Source: JBCCZC01 sp039188505 (GTDB lineage: Bacteria; Pseudomonadota; Gammaproteobacteria; Xanthomonadales; SZUA-38). Taken from it: DNA of 6,888 nucleotides. Shown one piece after another: positions 1 through 6,158 of this stretch. Where the stretch lies: the NCBI GenBank assembly GCA_039188505.1, contig JBCCZC010000316.1, positions 1 through 6,888 on the forward strand. The letters are read 5' to 3'. Every line of letters begins with the position of its first letter. The stretch's first letter is position 1. Position numbers and translations under genes: made by a program. The notes under the pieces were generated by a model that was not told the origin of the DNA, did no database searches, and saw only the letters and a program-made list of their open reading frames with translations.

Positions 1-356
1 AGCACGCCGGCCAGCCAGACTGACGCCACCACCGCGCCCGCCAGGGCTCCCGAGTCCGGTTCGATGGGATCGGGGGTCGTCGCGGTCCCTGCCGGCGGCG
101 CTGAGGCAGGCGGCGTCGTGGCGGCCCGGTCGATGGGTGCCGAGAGTGCCGCCGGCTCGCGCGGCAGTGACGGCGCATCCGGCAGCAGGGCCAGCAGCGG
201 CATTGCCACCAGGAGCAGGAGGACGCCGGCCCAGACCGCATGGCGGGTCGCGGCGTTCAGGCTTGGCAGGAATCGCAGGGTGACGGCCACGAGCCCCGTC
301 AGCGCACAACCGACGAGCAGGTGGGTCAGCACCAGCTGGAGCAGGAAACTGTTCAT
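1..356 (-). CDS. M56-family (BlaR1/MecR1-type) membrane metallopeptidase, N-terminal part, cut by the window edge
   Basis: Reading the minus strand from the ATG at 356-354 gives 118 complete codons with no stop before the left edge. The product begins with a hydrophobic helix (about residues 3-27), then a short basic loop with NAATRHAVW (34-42), a second helix (43-59), a Pro/Ala/Thr-rich extracytoplasmic stretch (60-102), and the start of a third helix (about 104 on). An N-terminal helix pair joined by a loop of the form LPxLxxATRHAxW is typical of the sensor-peptidase family that pairs with BlaI repressors. The zinc HExxH motif would lie further on and is not in the window, so catalytic competence cannot be judged. 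The ATG overlaps the stop of the upstream repressor gene (ATGA), implying co-transcription and coupled translation. In known systems such proteins sense an envelope signal and trigger repressor inactivation. The signal here is unknown. Confidence 0.85.
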   Translation of the reverse strand, partial: MNSFLLQLVLTHLLVGCALTGLVAVTLRFLPSLNAATRHAVWAGVLLLLVAMPLLALLPDAPSLPREPAALSAPIDRAATTPPASAPPAGTATTPDPIEPDSGALAGAVVASVWLAGV

Positions 357-745
357 TGCTCGTCTGCGCTTGCGTCCTCGCGCAGGAGCGCCCGGAGCCG
401 GTCGATCTCGAGCGCGTCCATGGCGTCGTCCTGCAGTAGATTCTGGACGAGGGCCTCGGACGAGCCGCCGAAGAAGCGGGATACCATGTGCTTCACCGCC
501 GATCGCCGCGCGCTTGCGCGGTCGACCAGGGCGCTGTAGACGAAGGCGCGTCCGTCCTTGCGGTGCGTGACGTAGCCCTTGTCCGCGAGTATGCCGAGCA
601 TGGTCTGGACCGTGTTGTAGGCCACCGGCTCGGATGCGTTCAATGCGTCCGTTACCGCTCTTACGGTGGATTCCTCACGTTCCCAGATCACGTCCATGAT
701 CCGGAGCTCGCCGTCGGTCAGTGTCTGCGATTTTCTGCGTGCCAT
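353..745 (-). CDS. BlaI/MecI/CopY-family winged-helix transcriptional repressor
   Basis: A 130-residue protein, about the usual family length (roughly 120-130). The N-terminal winged helix spans about residues 8-75: LTDGELRIMDVIW, then the recognition-helix region AYNTVQTMLGILADKGYV (42-59) and the wing HRKDGRAFVYSALV (61-74). The C-terminal dimerisation part contains RRSAVKHMVSRFFGGS (80-95), a hallmark of the BlaI-like proteins paired with M56 peptidases in Gram-negative bacteria. Family members bind palindromic operators as dimers and repress their own operon; release follows proteolysis or signalling by the M56 partner. Here the gene is followed directly by that partner with a 4-bp ATGA overlap, and it sits next to two related palindromes at 752-771 and 807-818. 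The start at 745 is the only one that keeps the complete N-terminus. Only a weak purine-rich stretch (GGGA) lies upstream. The symbol blaI is withheld because no beta-lactamase link is visible. Confidence 0.93.
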   Translation of the reverse strand: MARRKSQTLTDGELRIMDVIWEREESTVRAVTDALNASEPVAYNTVQTMLGILADKGYVTHRKDGRAFVYSALVDRASARRSAVKHMVSRFFGGSSEALVQNLLQDDAMDALEIDRLRALLREDASADEQ

Positions 746-751
746 GCAGTA

Positions 752-771
752 AATCCCAATTCATTAGGATT
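752..771. promoter_or_regulatory. Putative operator 1 (BlaI-type palindrome) at the blaI transcription start region
   Basis: The 20-bp element AATCCCAATTCATTAGGATT is an imperfect palindrome: around the central TC, eight of nine base pairs are complementary (only C757/A766 fails). It contains AATTCATTAGGA (758-769), which recurs exactly at 809-820. It lies just downstream of the predicted -10 box and 7-26 bp before the repressor ATG, a position where a bound dimer would block transcription start. The sequence does not match the TACA/TGTA core of the staphylococcal BlaI/MecI operators, so assignment to this repressor rests on position and duplication only. Confidence 0.6.
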
Positions 772-777
772 TGGTTC

Positions 778-806
778 AGCTTACGGAGCAGCCCCACGCA
801 TGTCAA
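778..806 (-). promoter_or_regulatory. Predicted sigma70-type promoter of the blaI-M56 operon
   Basis: On the minus strand a perfect TTGACA -35 box (806-801) is followed after 17 bp by TAAGCT (783-778) as a poor -10 box, putting the transcription start near 771, inside operator 1. The -35 box touches the edge of operator 2. A strong -35 with optimal spacing and flanking palindromes is the classic layout of an autorepressed promoter. The -10 box matches the consensus at only three of six positions, so the exact start is uncertain. No comparably clear promoter for the plus-strand pirin gene was found in 746-883. Confidence 0.5.
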
Positions 807-826
807 CTAATTCATTAGGAGTTGAC
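802..826. promoter_or_regulatory. Putative operator 2 (BlaI-type palindrome) over the blaI -35 box
   Basis: The core CTAATTCATTAG (807-818) is a perfect 5-bp inverted repeat around a central TC. It shares AATTCATTAGGA (809-820) with operator 1, and the two centres are 51 bp apart, close to five helical turns, so both would lie on nearly the same face of the DNA. The core is flanked by GTCAA (802-806) and TTGAC (822-826), a second, slightly off-centre inverted repeat. The element overlaps the predicted -35 hexamer of the minus-strand promoter and lies 58-82 bp upstream of the pirin ATG. It could therefore affect transcription in both directions. Confidence 0.6.
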
Positions 827-883
827 CTTGACCCGGCGTTGCGGCCGTTTGCGCGAGACTCTGACCTTCATTCGGAGACCGTC

Positions 884-1735
884 ATGAACCAGCCACTGCA
901 ACAGGTCCGGTCCGTCGAGGCCAAGGAGGGCGCCGGCGTTCGCATCCGCCGGGCGATCGGCGTTTCGACGCTGCCCAGCCTCGACCCGTTCCTCATGCTC
1001 GATTTCTTTGATAGCGAAAACGCGAGCGATTACCAGGCGGGCTTCCCCGACCACCCGCACCGCGGGTTCATTACCCTGACCTACATGCTGGAGGGGCGCA
1101 TGGAGCACCGCGACAGCATGGGCCACCAGGGCGTGATCGGACCCGGCGACGCCCAGTGGATGAAGGCCGCCAGCGGCGTCATCCACTCGGAAATGCCTCG
1201 GCAGATCGAGGGCCGCATGGCGGGCTTCCAGCTTTGGATCAACCTTCCCGCAGCCGAGAAGATGGCGCCGCCGGAGTACCAGGAGTACGCCGCCGCGGAC
1301 TTTCCGGTCCACGCGGATGGCGAGGTCACCGTCAAGGTCCTGGCTGGGGAGTTCGGCGGCGTCACGGGCCCGATCAGCGATTCTGACACCCACGTGCACT
1401 ATTTCGACGGGCGCCTTGCCGCCGGCCGGAGTCTCGCCCTTGACGTGCCGGGAGAGCATGTCGGTTTCGTCTTCGTTCATGCGGGCAGCGTGGCCATCGG
1501 CGGCGAGCCGGTGGCGTTCGGGACCCTCGCCCGGCTCGGCGGCGGCCCGCACGAAGTGACCGCCCGGGGCGGTTCCGCCGGCTTCATCGTCGCGCACGGC
1601 CGACCGATCGGGGAGCCCATCGTCCAGCGCGGACCCTTTGTCATGAACACGGCGGCGGAGATCCACCAGGCGGTCATGGACTATCATGCGGGAAGGCTGG
1701 TCCAGCCCGTTGCGGCCGGGCAGCTACGGTCCTGA
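884..1735 (+). CDS. Pirin family protein (bicupin, metal-binding)
   Basis: A 283-residue pirin of normal bacterial length. The N-terminal cupin carries FPDHPHRGFITLTYMLEG (54-71) and MKAASGVIHSEMP (93-105). The four metal ligands known from human pirin and the E. coli homologue YhhW are present as His57, His59, His101 and Glu103. FQLWINLP (115-122) and the C-terminal signature GPFVMNTAAEIHQAVMDYHAGR (250-271) complete the family pattern. Some pirins act as quercetin 2,3-dioxygenases and others as redox-responsive transcription cofactors; which applies here cannot be told from sequence. The start at 884 is chosen because GGAG (874-877) stands 6 nt upstream and family homology begins at once. 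The open frame extends further upstream, including an in-frame ATG at 800, but that stretch covers the operator region and has no family resemblance. The gene is divergent from the BlaI-type repressor and may be under its control. Confidence 0.93.
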   Translation: MNQPLQQVRSVEAKEGAGVRIRRAIGVSTLPSLDPFLMLDFFDSENASDYQAGFPDHPHRGFITLTYMLEGRMEHRDSMGHQGVIGPGDAQWMKAASGVIHSEMPRQIEGRMAGFQLWINLPAAEKMAPPEYQEYAAADFPVHADGEVTVKVLAGEFGGVTGPISDSDTHVHYFDGRLAAGRSLALDVPGEHVGFVFVHAGSVAIGGEPVAFGTLARLGGGPHEVTARGGSAGFIVAHGRPIGEPIVQRGPFVMNTAAEIHQAVMDYHAGRLVQPVAAGQLRS

Positions 1736-1754
1736 GCGAGCCCCAGCGCGAACA

Positions 1755-2372
1755 ATGAGCCTCTACGAACGCCATGTGCTGCCCCACCTCCTCCACCTCG
1801 CATGCGGCACCAGGCCGATCATGAAGCAGCGGGAGAAGGTCGTTCCGGCGGCCACCGGGCGGGTCCTCGAGGTCGGCATGGGTTCGGGCATCAACCTGTC
1901 CATGTACAACCCGGACCAGGTGGAGTTCGTCTGGGGGCTCGAACCCTCGGAGGGCATGCGGCGACGGGCCCAGCCCAACCTGGCCCGTTCGCCGGTCGAG
2001 GTGCGCTGGCTGGACCTTCCGGGCGAGGAGATTCCCCTCGAGGACGATTCGGTCGACACGATCATGCTCACCTATACCTTGTGCACGATCCCGGACTGGC
2101 GCGCGGCCCTCGCGCAGATGCGGCGGGTGCTGCGTCCGGGTGGACGCATGCTGTTCTGCGAGCACGGCGAGGCGCCGGACCGCTCGGTGAAACGCTGGCA
2201 GGAACGCATCAACCCGATCTGGAAAGCGATCGCGGGCGGTTGCCACCTTCACCGGCCGATCCCCAGGTACATCGACGAGGGGGGCTTTCGCATCGAGAAT
2301 CTGGACACGATGTATGTCCCGGGCCCACGCGTCGCCAGCTTCAACTACTGGGGGCAGGCGAAGGTACGCTGA
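1755..2372 (+). CDS. Class I SAM-dependent methyltransferase (METTL7/UbiE-like small-molecule type)
   Basis: A 205-residue protein with a complete Rossmann-type methyltransferase core. Motif I is VLEVGMGSGIN (37-47), binding S-adenosylmethionine. The acidic residue after strand 2 is Glu63 in GLEPS; DxV-type strand 4 is SVDTIMLTYTLC (99-110); and the post-motif helix and turn are MRRVLRPGGRMLFCEH (122-137). The C-terminal INPIWKAIAGGCHLHRPIP (152-170) is typical of a bacterial group that resembles the METTL7/TMT1 thiol and lipid methyltransferases, as recalled from family knowledge. The substrate is unknown. The start at 1755 is preferred over the in-frame ATG at 1686 because the latter lies inside the pirin gene and adds a non-homologous leader, but no strong ribosome binding site precedes 1755. 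Only 19 bp separate it from the pirin stop, so the two are probably co-transcribed. Confidence 0.88.
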   Translation: MSLYERHVLPHLLHLACGTRPIMKQREKVVPAATGRVLEVGMGSGINLSMYNPDQVEFVWGLEPSEGMRRRAQPNLARSPVEVRWLDLPGEEIPLEDDSVDTIMLTYTLCTIPDWRAALAQMRRVLRPGGRMLFCEHGEAPDRSVKRWQERINPIWKAIAGGCHLHRPIPRYIDEGGFRIENLDTMYVPGPRVASFNYWGQAKVR

Positions 2373-2432
2373 GTACGCCGGACGACGGTCCCCTGCGTAT
2401 CATGCGCATTCCACCCCGCCGGGTTCGACCGC

Positions 2433-3203
2433 ATGGGACTGCTGCTCTCGAAGGTACTGCCGCTCTTCGTCTATCCCGTGGGCCTCGCGCTCTTCCTTGG
2501 ATTGGCGGCGCTCCTGTTCGTGCTGCTTCGCTGGCGTCGCCTCGCCATCGCGGCCCTGACCACGGGCGTGCTGGTGCTTTGGGTCTGTGCGACGCCCGCC
2601 TTCGCGGGCTGGCTCTACGGCGGCCTCGAAGCGCACTATCCGCCGACGCCGATCGCCGACCTGCCGGATGCGGAGATCGTCATCGTGCTGGGTGGTGCTC
2701 TCGGAGCGCCCCTGCCGCCCCGCCAGGGCGCGGACCTCGGTGGTGCGGCCGACCGCGTCCTGCACGCAGCGCGGCTTCACCGCGCGGGCAAGGTCGAGCG
2801 CATCCTGGTCGCCGCCGGTAACGTGCCGTGGATCGACGGTCCGCCGGAGGGCGAACTGATCGCAGCACTGCTCGACGAGTTCGGCGTGCCGCGCGAGGCG
2901 CTGTTGCTGGATCGATCGAGCCGCAATACCTACGAGAACGCGGTCGAGGCTCGGCGCCTACTCGCCGCCGAGGGCATCGATCGCGCCCTGCTGGTGACGT
3001 CCGCCGGCCACATGCGGCGGGCGAAAGCGGTGTTCGAGCGCGCAGGTCTGCAGGTCGTGCCCGCAAGTACGGACGTACGGGTCACCGCGGGCCGCCGCAC
3101 CATCCTCGATTGGCTGCCCGACGCCGAGGCGCTCGCGCTGACAACGCGGGCGCTGAAGGAACACATCGGCTATCGGGTCTACGCGGCGCGCGGCTGGCTC
3201 TGA
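2433..3203 (+). CDS. YdcF/ElyC-like DUF218 domain membrane protein
   Basis: A 256-residue protein with two N-terminal membrane segments (about 9-32 and 37-57) separated by a basic RWRR turn, then a DUF218 (YdcF-like) domain from about 82 to 240. Domain landmarks are EIVIVLGGA (81-89), GGAADRVLHAARLHRAGKV (103-121), RSSRNTYENAVEARRLL (161-177), LLVTSAGHMRRAKAVFERAGL (186-206), and the C-terminal WLPDAEALALTTRALKEHIGYRVY (227-250). The membrane pair plus DUF218 architecture is that of E. coli ElyC (YcbC) and related envelope proteins, which affect peptidoglycan or lipid-carrier metabolism; the biochemical activity is unsettled. The domain probably faces the periplasm. It starts 60 bp after the methyltransferase stop with no strong ribosome binding site. 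A shared transcript is likely but not shown. Confidence 0.9.
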   Translation: MGLLLSKVLPLFVYPVGLALFLGLAALLFVLLRWRRLAIAALTTGVLVLWVCATPAFAGWLYGGLEAHYPPTPIADLPDAEIVIVLGGALGAPLPPRQGADLGGAADRVLHAARLHRAGKVERILVAAGNVPWIDGPPEGELIAALLDEFGVPREALLLDRSSRNTYENAVEARRLLAAEGIDRALLVTSAGHMRRAKAVFERAGLQVVPASTDVRVTAGRRTILDWLPDAEALALTTRALKEHIGYRVYAARGWL

Positions 3204-3204
3204 T

Positions 3205-3228
3205 CGCTCTTGCGGCCCCCGGAGAGCG
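3205..3228 (+). other. Possible hairpin in the gap before the unknown exported protein
   Basis: CGCTCT (3205-3210) and AGAGCG (3223-3228) can form a 6-bp stem, with one extra G-U pair outside and a 12-nt C/G-rich loop. The right arm includes part of GGAGAG, the only good Shine-Dalgarno-like sequence before the next gene, so folding would hide it. There is no T-run, so it is unlikely to be an intrinsic terminator. Stems this short arise by chance in GC-rich DNA. Confidence 0.25.
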
Positions 3229-3247
3229 GGTGCATGCTGTTTCGCTC

Positions 3248-4579
3248 ATGGGCAAAGGGTTACTGATCGTCGCTCTGCTCTGCGTGTTCTCACCGGTCCT
3301 CGCGCAGGAGCCGGGTGGCTTGCAAGACATGTACGGCATCACGCAGATTCACGGGGAGACGCACCCCAAAGGAATCACTCCCGCGGACTTCCAGCAGTCG
3401 CTGGCTGCCGCCCTCCGGCATGGCCAGGCCAACTTTTCCTACGACTTCGCGGACGCGCAGCGACTGGCCTGGTTCGTCCACGATCACAGCCTGGAGGAGG
3501 AGGCGCTGTTTCCGGACTTTGCCGAGCGGGCGAAGGAGGCGGATCTGTCGGCCCCTGAGGCGGGGCGCCTCATGAACGAGGTTTTCGAAGCGCACGGCGA
3601 GCGCGTGGCGGAATCCTGGGCTGGCCTGCTGGACGCCCTGTCGCCCGAGACGAGTGCTGCACTCGAGCGCTACGTGGCCGAAGAACTCATCCCGACCGTC
3701 GGCGCGACCCGGATGGACTTCGAAGTCTTCTGGGGGCGAAATCCAGACAACTACGAGCGCCTGCTCGGGCGTCTGCCACCGCCACCGCTACCGCCTCAGT
3801 TGCAGGGCGGCCAGACCGCCGTCGACCCGGAATCGGGAGCCGTCGTCTACAACGTGAGCGTGGCGTCCAGTGGTGCGAGCAGTGCCGCCGTGGTCTCGTC
3901 CTCGACCAGTGGTAGTGAGAGCGAGATCCAGTTCGGCGCTGTCACCCTGTCGGCGGAGCAGGTCCGCTTGCAGAGCTTCGCGATGATCCTCGAGCGCGGG
4001 CTCGTCGACGCCCTGGTGGCCGAGTTCGGCCTTGATGACTCCCTGGGAGCCCGGGAAGCCCACGTCATGGCGGTACAGCCGGACTACCTGGATCGACACT
4101 ATCCCTCGCGCGAGGAATTCGACCGACAGCGCGAGCTGAACCGCGAGCGCCGGCACCGCCAGGCGGACGCCATGCAGGCTGTTCTGGACGGGGCGAGCGC
4201 CGACGAGGCCTATGACCGCTACGGGATTGCAGAGACCGGCTTTGATCGGGCGCTCTGGGAGCGGTGGGTCGCGCATGTCTCGCAGCGCCAGATCGACCAG
4301 ATGCGGGGCGGACCAGAGCCGGAGTACAAGGATCCGGAGGAGGAGCGAGCGGAGAAGCTCGCGGGGGACTGGGTGCGCTTCGCGGCCCTCGAGGCTCAGC
4401 TCGCCCCGGTCCTTTGCCCCGACGGCGGTACCGGCGAACCGGACCGACGGCAAGCGTTTCGCGGCGATGTGGCCGCCCGCTGCCAGCCCGAGGCACGTGC
4501 CTGGTACGAGGCTTGGGCCGCCGACATGGTGCCGGAAGGCCCCGAGGGCTGGACCCGAAGCCTCCTGTTCTTTCGCTGA
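3248..4579 (+). CDS. Exported protein of unknown function, with a faint hemerythrin-like N-terminal pattern
   Basis: I do not recognise this 443-residue protein. A Sec signal peptide is clear: basic start MGKG, hydrophobic LLIVALLCVFSPV, and probable cleavage after Ala19 (VLA-QEPG). Cys12 is not in a lipobox, so it is not an obvious lipoprotein. The mature N-terminal half (about 40-172) is predicted helical and acidic, with His58, the cluster HDHSLEEEALFPDF (78-91) and EAHGER (114-119). A proline-rich hinge (LPPPPLPP, 176-183) and a Ser-rich low-complexity linker (203-224) follow. The C-terminal half (about 230-443) is charged and helical, with REEFDRQRELNRERRHRQ (288-305) and two cysteines, Cys390 and Cys412, that could pair. 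The ATG at 3248 has no visible ribosome binding site. An in-frame GTG at 3230 is preceded by GGAG at 5 nt and would add six residues without spoiling the signal peptide. It follows the YdcF-like gene by 44 bp (26 bp from the GTG), suggesting an envelope-related operon. Confidence 0.8.
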   Translation: MGKGLLIVALLCVFSPVLAQEPGGLQDMYGITQIHGETHPKGITPADFQQSLAAALRHGQANFSYDFADAQRLAWFVHDHSLEEEALFPDFAERAKEADLSAPEAGRLMNEVFEAHGERVAESWAGLLDALSPETSAALERYVAEELIPTVGATRMDFEVFWGRNPDNYERLLGRLPPPPLPPQLQGGQTAVDPESGAVVYNVSVASSGASSAAVVSSSTSGSESEIQFGAVTLSAEQVRLQSFAMILERGLVDALVAEFGLDDSLGAREAHVMAVQPDYLDRHYPSREEFDRQRELNRERRHRQADAMQAVLDGASADEAYDRYGIAETGFDRALWERWVAHVSQRQIDQMRGGPEPEYKDPEEERAEKLAGDWVRFAALEAQLAPVLCPDGGTGEPDRRQAFRGDVAARCQPEARAWYEAWAADMVPEGPEGWTRSLLFFR

Positions 4580-4627
4580 CGATGTCGCGGCCCGAGCGCT
4601 TCGGCCACGGTTCGCGACCGATCCCGT

Positions 4628-4656
4628 CCTAGAGTCGCACGGATGTGCGCGCTAGG
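4628..4656 (+). other. Hairpin just upstream of the monooxygenase ribosome binding site
   Basis: CCTAG (4628-4632) pairs with CTAGG (4652-4656), and inside it CGCAC (4636-4640) pairs with GTGCG (4645-4649) around a GGAT tetraloop, leaving a 3x2 internal loop. The structure ends 2 nt before the purine-rich GAGAAG (4659-4664) that abuts the ATG at 4665. It has no T-run, so it is a poor terminator candidate for the upstream gene; it could affect translation or be an operator for a dimeric regulator. No convincing promoter was seen in 4580-4664. Confidence 0.3.
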
Positions 4657-4664
4657 CTGAGAAG

Positions 4665-6158
4665 ATGAGTGCGGCGAGCAGCCACTTCGCGGTGATCATC
4701 GGTGCCGGCTTCGGCGGCATCGGCATGGCGGTCGCGCTCAAGCAGGCGGGCATTGACGACTTCATCATCGTCGAGAAGCGGGACGGCCCCGGCGGCGTCT
4801 GGGAAGCCAACACCTATCCCGGTGCGGCCTGCGACGTGCCCTCGCACCTCTATTCCTTTTCCTTCGAGCCCTGGGCGGGCTGGTCGCGGCGCTACGGCCC
4901 GCAGCCGGAGATTCGCGAGTACCTCCATCACTGCACGCGCAAGTACGGCATCGAGTCGCACCTGCGGCTGGGACGCCGCGTGAAATCGCTGACCTTCGAC
5001 GCCGCCACCGGCCGCTGGCGGGTGCAGCTCGACGACGACTCGGCCGTTGACGCTCGCGTGGTGATCCCCGCCGTCGGGCAGCTCAGCGCGCCGGCCTGGC
5101 CGGCGATCGAGGGCCTCGACGACTTCTCGGGGCCGCTGTTTCATTCCGCCCACTGGGATCACGACGTCGATCTGTCGGGCAAGCGTGTTGGCGTCATCGG
5201 CACCGGTGCGAGCGCGATTCAGTTCATGCCCGAAGTCGCCCGCAAGGCGGCGCACGTGTCGGTCTTCCAGCGGAGCGCGCCCTTCGTGTTCCCCAAGTAT
5301 GACCGGCCCTACCCGAAATTCGAGCGCAAGCTGTTCCGGTCCATGCCCTGGTTCCAGCGGGCTAACCGGGCCCTGCAGTACTCGACCCATGAGGGGAGGG
5401 GCTTCGCCCTCCTGCGCGCCCGCTGGCTCGTGAAGAGCTACGAGTGGCGCTACCGGTTCATCCTCTGGCGGCGGTTCCGGGATCCGGAGGTGCGGCGCGA
5501 GCTCTGGCCGGCGCACCCGCTGGGCTGCAAGCGCATCCTCTTTTCCAATCACTGGCTGCAGGCGCTGGCGAAGGATCATGTGAACCTCCTGACCACGCCG
5601 ATCGAGCGGGTAACTGGATCCGGGGTGCGGACCACGGACGGTACTGATCGCGATTTCGACGTCCTGATCCTGGGCACCGGCTTCCGGGCAACCGATTTCC
5701 TCGCCGGAATCGACGTCGTGGGCCGCGACGGCACCTCGCTGGGGGAGGTCTGGCGGGACGGCGCGCACGCGTACCTCGGCTTCTCGGTGCCGGGCTTTCC
5801 CAACCTGTTCATGCTGTACGGTCCGAACACCAACCTCGGCCATAACTCGATCATCTTCATGCTCGAGCGGCAGATCCGCTATCTCATGGGCGCGCTCCGC
5901 CGGCTCGCGGACAGCCCCGGCGAGCTGGTCGAGGTGGACCCGGCCGTGGAGGCGACCTACAACACCGAAGTGCAGGAGGCGTTGGCAAAGTCCATGTGGG
6001 CTGATGGCTGCGACAACTGGTATACGAACACCGAGGGGCGCATCGTCAACAACTGGCCTGGTCTGACCATCGAGTATGCCCGCGCCACGCGCCGCTTCGA
6101 CGCGGAGAACTATCGCGTCGAGACGGTGACGCCCGAGCGGGAGGCGGCCAGCGCATGA
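4665..6158 (+). CDS. Flavin-containing Baeyer-Villiger-type monooxygenase (class B, FAD and NADPH)
   Basis: A 497-residue class B flavoprotein monooxygenase. The FAD-binding Rossmann motif is VIIGAGFGGIG (10-20), with Glu37 at the end of strand 2. It is followed by GPGGVWEANTYPGAACDVPSHLYSFSF (41-67), a block typical of Baeyer-Villiger enzymes and including the conserved Asp57. The family fingerprint FxGxxxHxxxW[PD] is met exactly by Phe154, Gly156, His160, Trp164 and Asp165. The NADPH-binding motif is VGVIGTGASA (175-184), and the linker ILGTGFRATDFL (335-346) is also conserved. Such enzymes insert oxygen next to a ketone carbonyl, giving an ester or lactone. The length fits the shorter, roughly 500-residue group rather than the N-terminally extended cyclododecanone or phenylacetone type. 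The start at 4665 follows GAGAAG directly and leaves the usual short leader. The stop overlaps the ATG of the esterase gene (ATGA). The substrate is not predictable; heteroatom oxidation is also possible. Confidence 0.93.
   Translation: MSAASSHFAVIIGAGFGGIGMAVALKQAGIDDFIIVEKRDGPGGVWEANTYPGAACDVPSHLYSFSFEPWAGWSRRYGPQPEIREYLHHCTRKYGIESHLRLGRRVKSLTFDAATGRWRVQLDDDSAVDARVVIPAVGQLSAPAWPAIEGLDDFSGPLFHSAHWDHDVDLSGKRVGVIGTGASAIQFMPEVARKAAHVSVFQRSAPFVFPKYDRPYPKFERKLFRSMPWFQRANRALQYSTHEGRGFALLRARWLVKSYEWRYRFILWRRFRDPEVRRELWPAHPLGCKRILFSNHWLQALAKDHVNLLTTPIERVTGSGVRTTDGTDRDFDVLILGTGFRATDFLAGIDVVGRDGTSLGEVWRDGAHAYLGFSVPGFPNLFMLYGPNTNLGHNSIIFMLERQIRYLMGALRRLADSPGELVEVDPAVEATYNTEVQEALAKSMWADGCDNWYTNTEGRIVNNWPGLTIEYARATRRFDAENYRVETVTPEREAASA

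Noticed and set aside
800..883. A longer pirin start at the in-frame ATG at 800.
   Set aside because: It would put operator 2 inside the gene and add 28 residues unrelated to pirins; the ATG at 884 has GGAG at good spacing and family homology starts immediately.
815..1687. A 290-codon open frame on the minus strand opposite the pirin gene.
   Set aside because: It is an antisense shadow in high-GC DNA. The plus strand encodes a pirin with all family motifs, and the antisense product is a low-complexity Arg/Ala/Val-rich sequence without recognisable domains.
2594..2609. A perfect hairpin, GCCCGC-CTTC-GCGGGC, considered as a terminator.
   Set aside because: It lies inside the coding sequence of the second membrane segment of the YdcF-like protein, has no following T-run, and is the kind of stem expected in GC-rich coding DNA.
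1802..2821. A 339-codon plus-strand frame crossing from the methyltransferase into the YdcF-like gene.
   Set aside because: It overlaps two well-supported genes in another frame and its product has the Arg/Gly/Ala-rich look of an out-of-frame reading; no fusion or frameshift is needed to explain the region.
3788..4453. A 221-codon minus-strand frame opposite the unknown exported protein, considered as an alternative real gene because the plus-strand gene has no known family.
   Set aside because: The plus-strand frame has a clear signal peptide, natural amino-acid composition and operon-like spacing, while the antisense product has no start context or recognisable feature.
4629..5843. A 404-codon open frame on the minus strand opposite the monooxygenase gene.
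   Set aside because: The plus-strand frame has the complete Baeyer-Villiger motif set. The minus-strand product is rich in Arg, Pro, Ala and Glu and shows no domain, as expected of a shadow frame.
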